Below, one piece after another: positions 5,217-6,407 of a DNA stretch of 6,407 nt. The notes beneath the pieces were generated by a model, which did not search any database, was not told where the DNA came from, and saw only the letters and a list, made by a program, of their open reading frames with translations. Numbering within the stretch: position 1 is the stretch's first letter; every line of letters begins with the position of its first letter. The position numbers were made by a program, and so were the translations under genes. The stretch lies in assembly GCA_029287875.1 (NCBI GenBank), contig JARFQH010000288.1, positions 1 through 6,407 of the forward strand. Direction: 5' to 3'. This DNA is from Desulfobacteraceae bacterium (GTDB lineage Bacteria; Desulfobacterota; Desulfobacteria; Desulfobacterales; SG8-13).

Positions 5217-5275
5217 ATCCGACATACGGCGCGGCACGGCCGCACCGCCCTTGATCTCTTGCAGCGGCAGCACAC

Positions 5276-5533
5276 CCAATCAGCCCCTGCCGGATCTTCC
5301 ATAGCATCGGCAACCCCCTCGCGTAAAGACTGGTAAAACACCTGATATAGTTTTTCGGTAAACTCTTTAAAATCCGGTCACTCGGCGGGATTTGTCGGGT
5401 TCTCGTTTTCACCATGAATGGCCGCCTCGATGGGGATCGGCTTGACAGTCATTTCATTGGTGTTAATCTGTAATTCAGGCGCGCTCGACGATTCCTCATT
5501 AAAATCCTTCCAGGTCCTGTGCCCCCATCGAGC
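5276..5533 (-). pseudogene. Protein-like open stretch interrupted by a UGA, upstream of and in frame with the response regulator
   Basis: Reading minus from just after a TAG (5536-5534), the frame is open for 51 codons and ends NPTNPAE at TGA 5380-5378. It contains an ATG at 5452 (MTVKPIPIEAAIHGENE). The same frame then resumes with PDFKEFTEKLYQVFYQS and LREGVADAMEDPAG before turning into Cys/Arg-rich sequence that looks non-coding, and finally reaches the regulator's ATG. Amino-acid composition on both sides of the TGA looks like real protein. Possible explanations are a decayed small gene, two small genes, chance, or UGA read as selenocysteine (common in this bacterial group, but I see no convincing SECIS hairpin). 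No ribosome binding site precedes the ATG at 5452. I recognise no family. Confidence 0.25.
5442..5469 (+). promoter_or_regulatory. Possible promoter for the terminal trpS-acn gene
   Basis: A perfect TTGACA (5442-5447) and TAATCT (5464-5469, 3 of 6) are 16 bp apart, about 110 bp before the ATG at 5577. The leader carries a small hairpin CCGGA/TCCGG (5548-5566). The -10 is poor, and the site lies inside the protein-like minus-strand stretch, so both calls cannot be equally right. The rest of 5198-5576 shows nothing further I can support. Confidence 0.25.
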
Positions 5534-5576
5534 CTACCGTCCAGTCGCCGGATGATGCGGTTCCGGTGCACCCAAA

Positions 5577-5765
5577 ATGAGAGAGATTGTTTTGACCGGT
5601 ATAAAACCCTCGGGAACACCCCATCTCGGCAACTATTTCGGGATGATCAAGCCGGCGCTCGATTTGGTCGATGAGGGCCAAGCGCTCTATTTTATTGCCG
5701 ACTACCATGCTCTGACAACGGTCAAGATCCCCGAAAACCTCAACCGACAAGTCTATGAAGTGGCC
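5577..5765 (+). pseudogene. trpS: 5' fragment of tryptophanyl-tRNA synthetase gene
   Basis: The first 63 codons give the class I aminoacyl-tRNA synthetase N-terminus: TGIKPSGTPHLGNYFGMIKP (7-26) with PHLGNY as the HIGH-type ATP-binding signature, then LYFIADYHALTT (37-48), part of the Rossmann fold of TrpRS. Everything after QVYEVA (58-63) is missing: the rest of the catalytic domain, the KMSKS loop and the anticodon-binding region. The fragment cannot charge tRNA-Trp. Since TrpRS is essential, a full copy must exist elsewhere if this sequence is real. Confidence 0.85.
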
Positions 5766-6407
5766 GGCCGCGAAATCTATCAATCCTACATCGGGTCATC
5801 GGCTAATCCGGGCTTCCGCGATTTTGCCATCGCTGCACTCATCGTGGCCGACCGCCAGGTCGTCGACCGGGTCTCGCTGGACATCAATCCCACCTCGCGC
5901 CAGATCCTCGAAAACCTCGTCCACCTGGGATATCTCGAAAAATTGATCCACGCAGGCGCGCGGATCCACCAGCCCGGGTGCAACGGGTGCATCGGCATGG
6001 GGCAGGCGCCGGCCACCGGCAAGATCAGCCTGCGGACCGTACCGCGCAATTTCCCCGGACGATCGGGCACCAAGGGCGATCAGGTCTACCTTTGCAGCCC
6101 CGAAACCGCTGCGGTATCGGCCCTCATGGGCGTCATCACCGACCCGCGGCAATTCGACGCGCCTTACCCGGAATACACAGAGTCACGCTCCATCAAGATC
6201 AACACCGACATGCTGGTGCCGCCACTGACACCGGACGAGCGCACGGCCATCGAATTGGAAAAGGGGCCCAACATTCAACCACTGCCGGATTTCACCCCTC
6301 TGCCGGAAACCCTGAGGGGACCTGTGCTGCTCAAAATGGGCGACAACGTCTCGACCGACGAGATCATGCCCGCCGGAAACCGAATACTGCCTTTTCGCAG
6401 CAACATC
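5577..6407 (+). CDS. In-frame chimera: TrpRS N-terminus joined to aconitate hydratase (3' end outside window)
   Basis: 277 codons are open to the window edge. Residues 1-63 are tryptophanyl-tRNA synthetase. From about residue 64 the sequence is aconitase: YIGSSANPGFRDF (71-83), DINPTSRQILENL (102-114), CNGCIGMGQAPATGK (135-149, with two of the three usual 4Fe-4S cysteines, C135 and C138) and SLRTVPRNFPGRSGTK (151-166). The start of the swivel domain follows (KMGDNVSTDEIMPAG, 253-267). Aconitase interconverts citrate and isocitrate in the TCA cycle. The roughly 640-residue enzymes this resembles would have about 300 or more residues before the junction, including part of the active site, so the product should not be a functional aconitase. 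ATG 5577 is fixed by a TGA at 5553-5555 in the same frame, yet has no Shine-Dalgarno. The join at EVA (61-63) suggests recombination, deletion or misassembly at shared bases. Confidence 0.85.
   Translation, partial: MREIVLTGIKPSGTPHLGNYFGMIKPALDLVDEGQALYFIADYHALTTVKIPENLNRQVYEVAGREIYQSYIGSSANPGFRDFAIAALIVADRQVVDRVSLDINPTSRQILENLVHLGYLEKLIHAGARIHQPGCNGCIGMGQAPATGKISLRTVPRNFPGRSGTKGDQVYLCSPETAAVSALMGVITDPRQFDAPYPEYTESRSIKINTDMLVPPLTPDERTAIELEKGPNIQPLPDFTPLPETLRGPVLLKMGDNVSTDEIMPAGNRILPFRSNI

Noticed and set aside
5215..5415. 66-codon minus-strand frame overlapping the UGA-interrupted stretch
   Set aside because: No ribosome binding site or motif; the other minus frame has more protein-like composition.

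Overview
The window looks like a chromosomal stretch from a Gram-negative anaerobe of the Desulfobacterota, most likely a Desulfosarcina/Desulfobacterales relative. This is an inference. It rests on a bTHX-type ribosomal micro-protein, an aconitase segment resembling the short 'Aquifex-type' enzymes, a PilZ protein beside a GAF-HisKA_3 kinase, and a fold-back repeat of a kind I associate with such genomes. No tRNA, rRNA or CRISPR array was seen.

Layout. Positions 1-111 hold the 3' end of an unrecognised gene. Positions 112-483 are non-coding and hold a possible promoter and a 158-bp MITE-like element (270-427) with inverted ends and a perfect 8-9 bp flanking direct repeat. Next come bTHX (484-588) and a 3-methyladenine DNA glycosylase (599-1183), 10 bp apart and probably co-transcribed. 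An alpha/beta-hydrolase gene lacking its N-terminal half follows (1230-1634). Positions 1635-2330 carry no ordinary gene. They do contain what looks like a complete small minus-strand transcription unit: phased A-tracts and a promoter, a structured leader, a strong ribosome binding site with a very short and apparently frameshifted ORF, and a textbook terminator. A plus-strand promoter then leads to a PilZ c-di-GMP receptor (2331-2801).

Positions 3081-5197 encode a two-component pair in convergent orientation: a soluble GAF-coiled coil-HisKA_3-HATPase kinase on plus and a NarL/FixJ-type response regulator on minus, with only 26 bp between their stops. The PilZ protein is a plausible but unproven functional neighbour. 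Upstream of the regulator, 5276-5533 minus contains protein-like sequence in the regulator's frame, broken by a UGA.

The last gene (5577 to the window end) is the strangest object. Its first about 63 codons are the N-terminus of tryptophanyl-tRNA synthetase, and it then continues in frame as the middle and C-terminal part of aconitase. The join falls on a Glu-Val-Ala stretch. It is either a real deletion fusion or an assembly chimera, and the sequence alone cannot decide.
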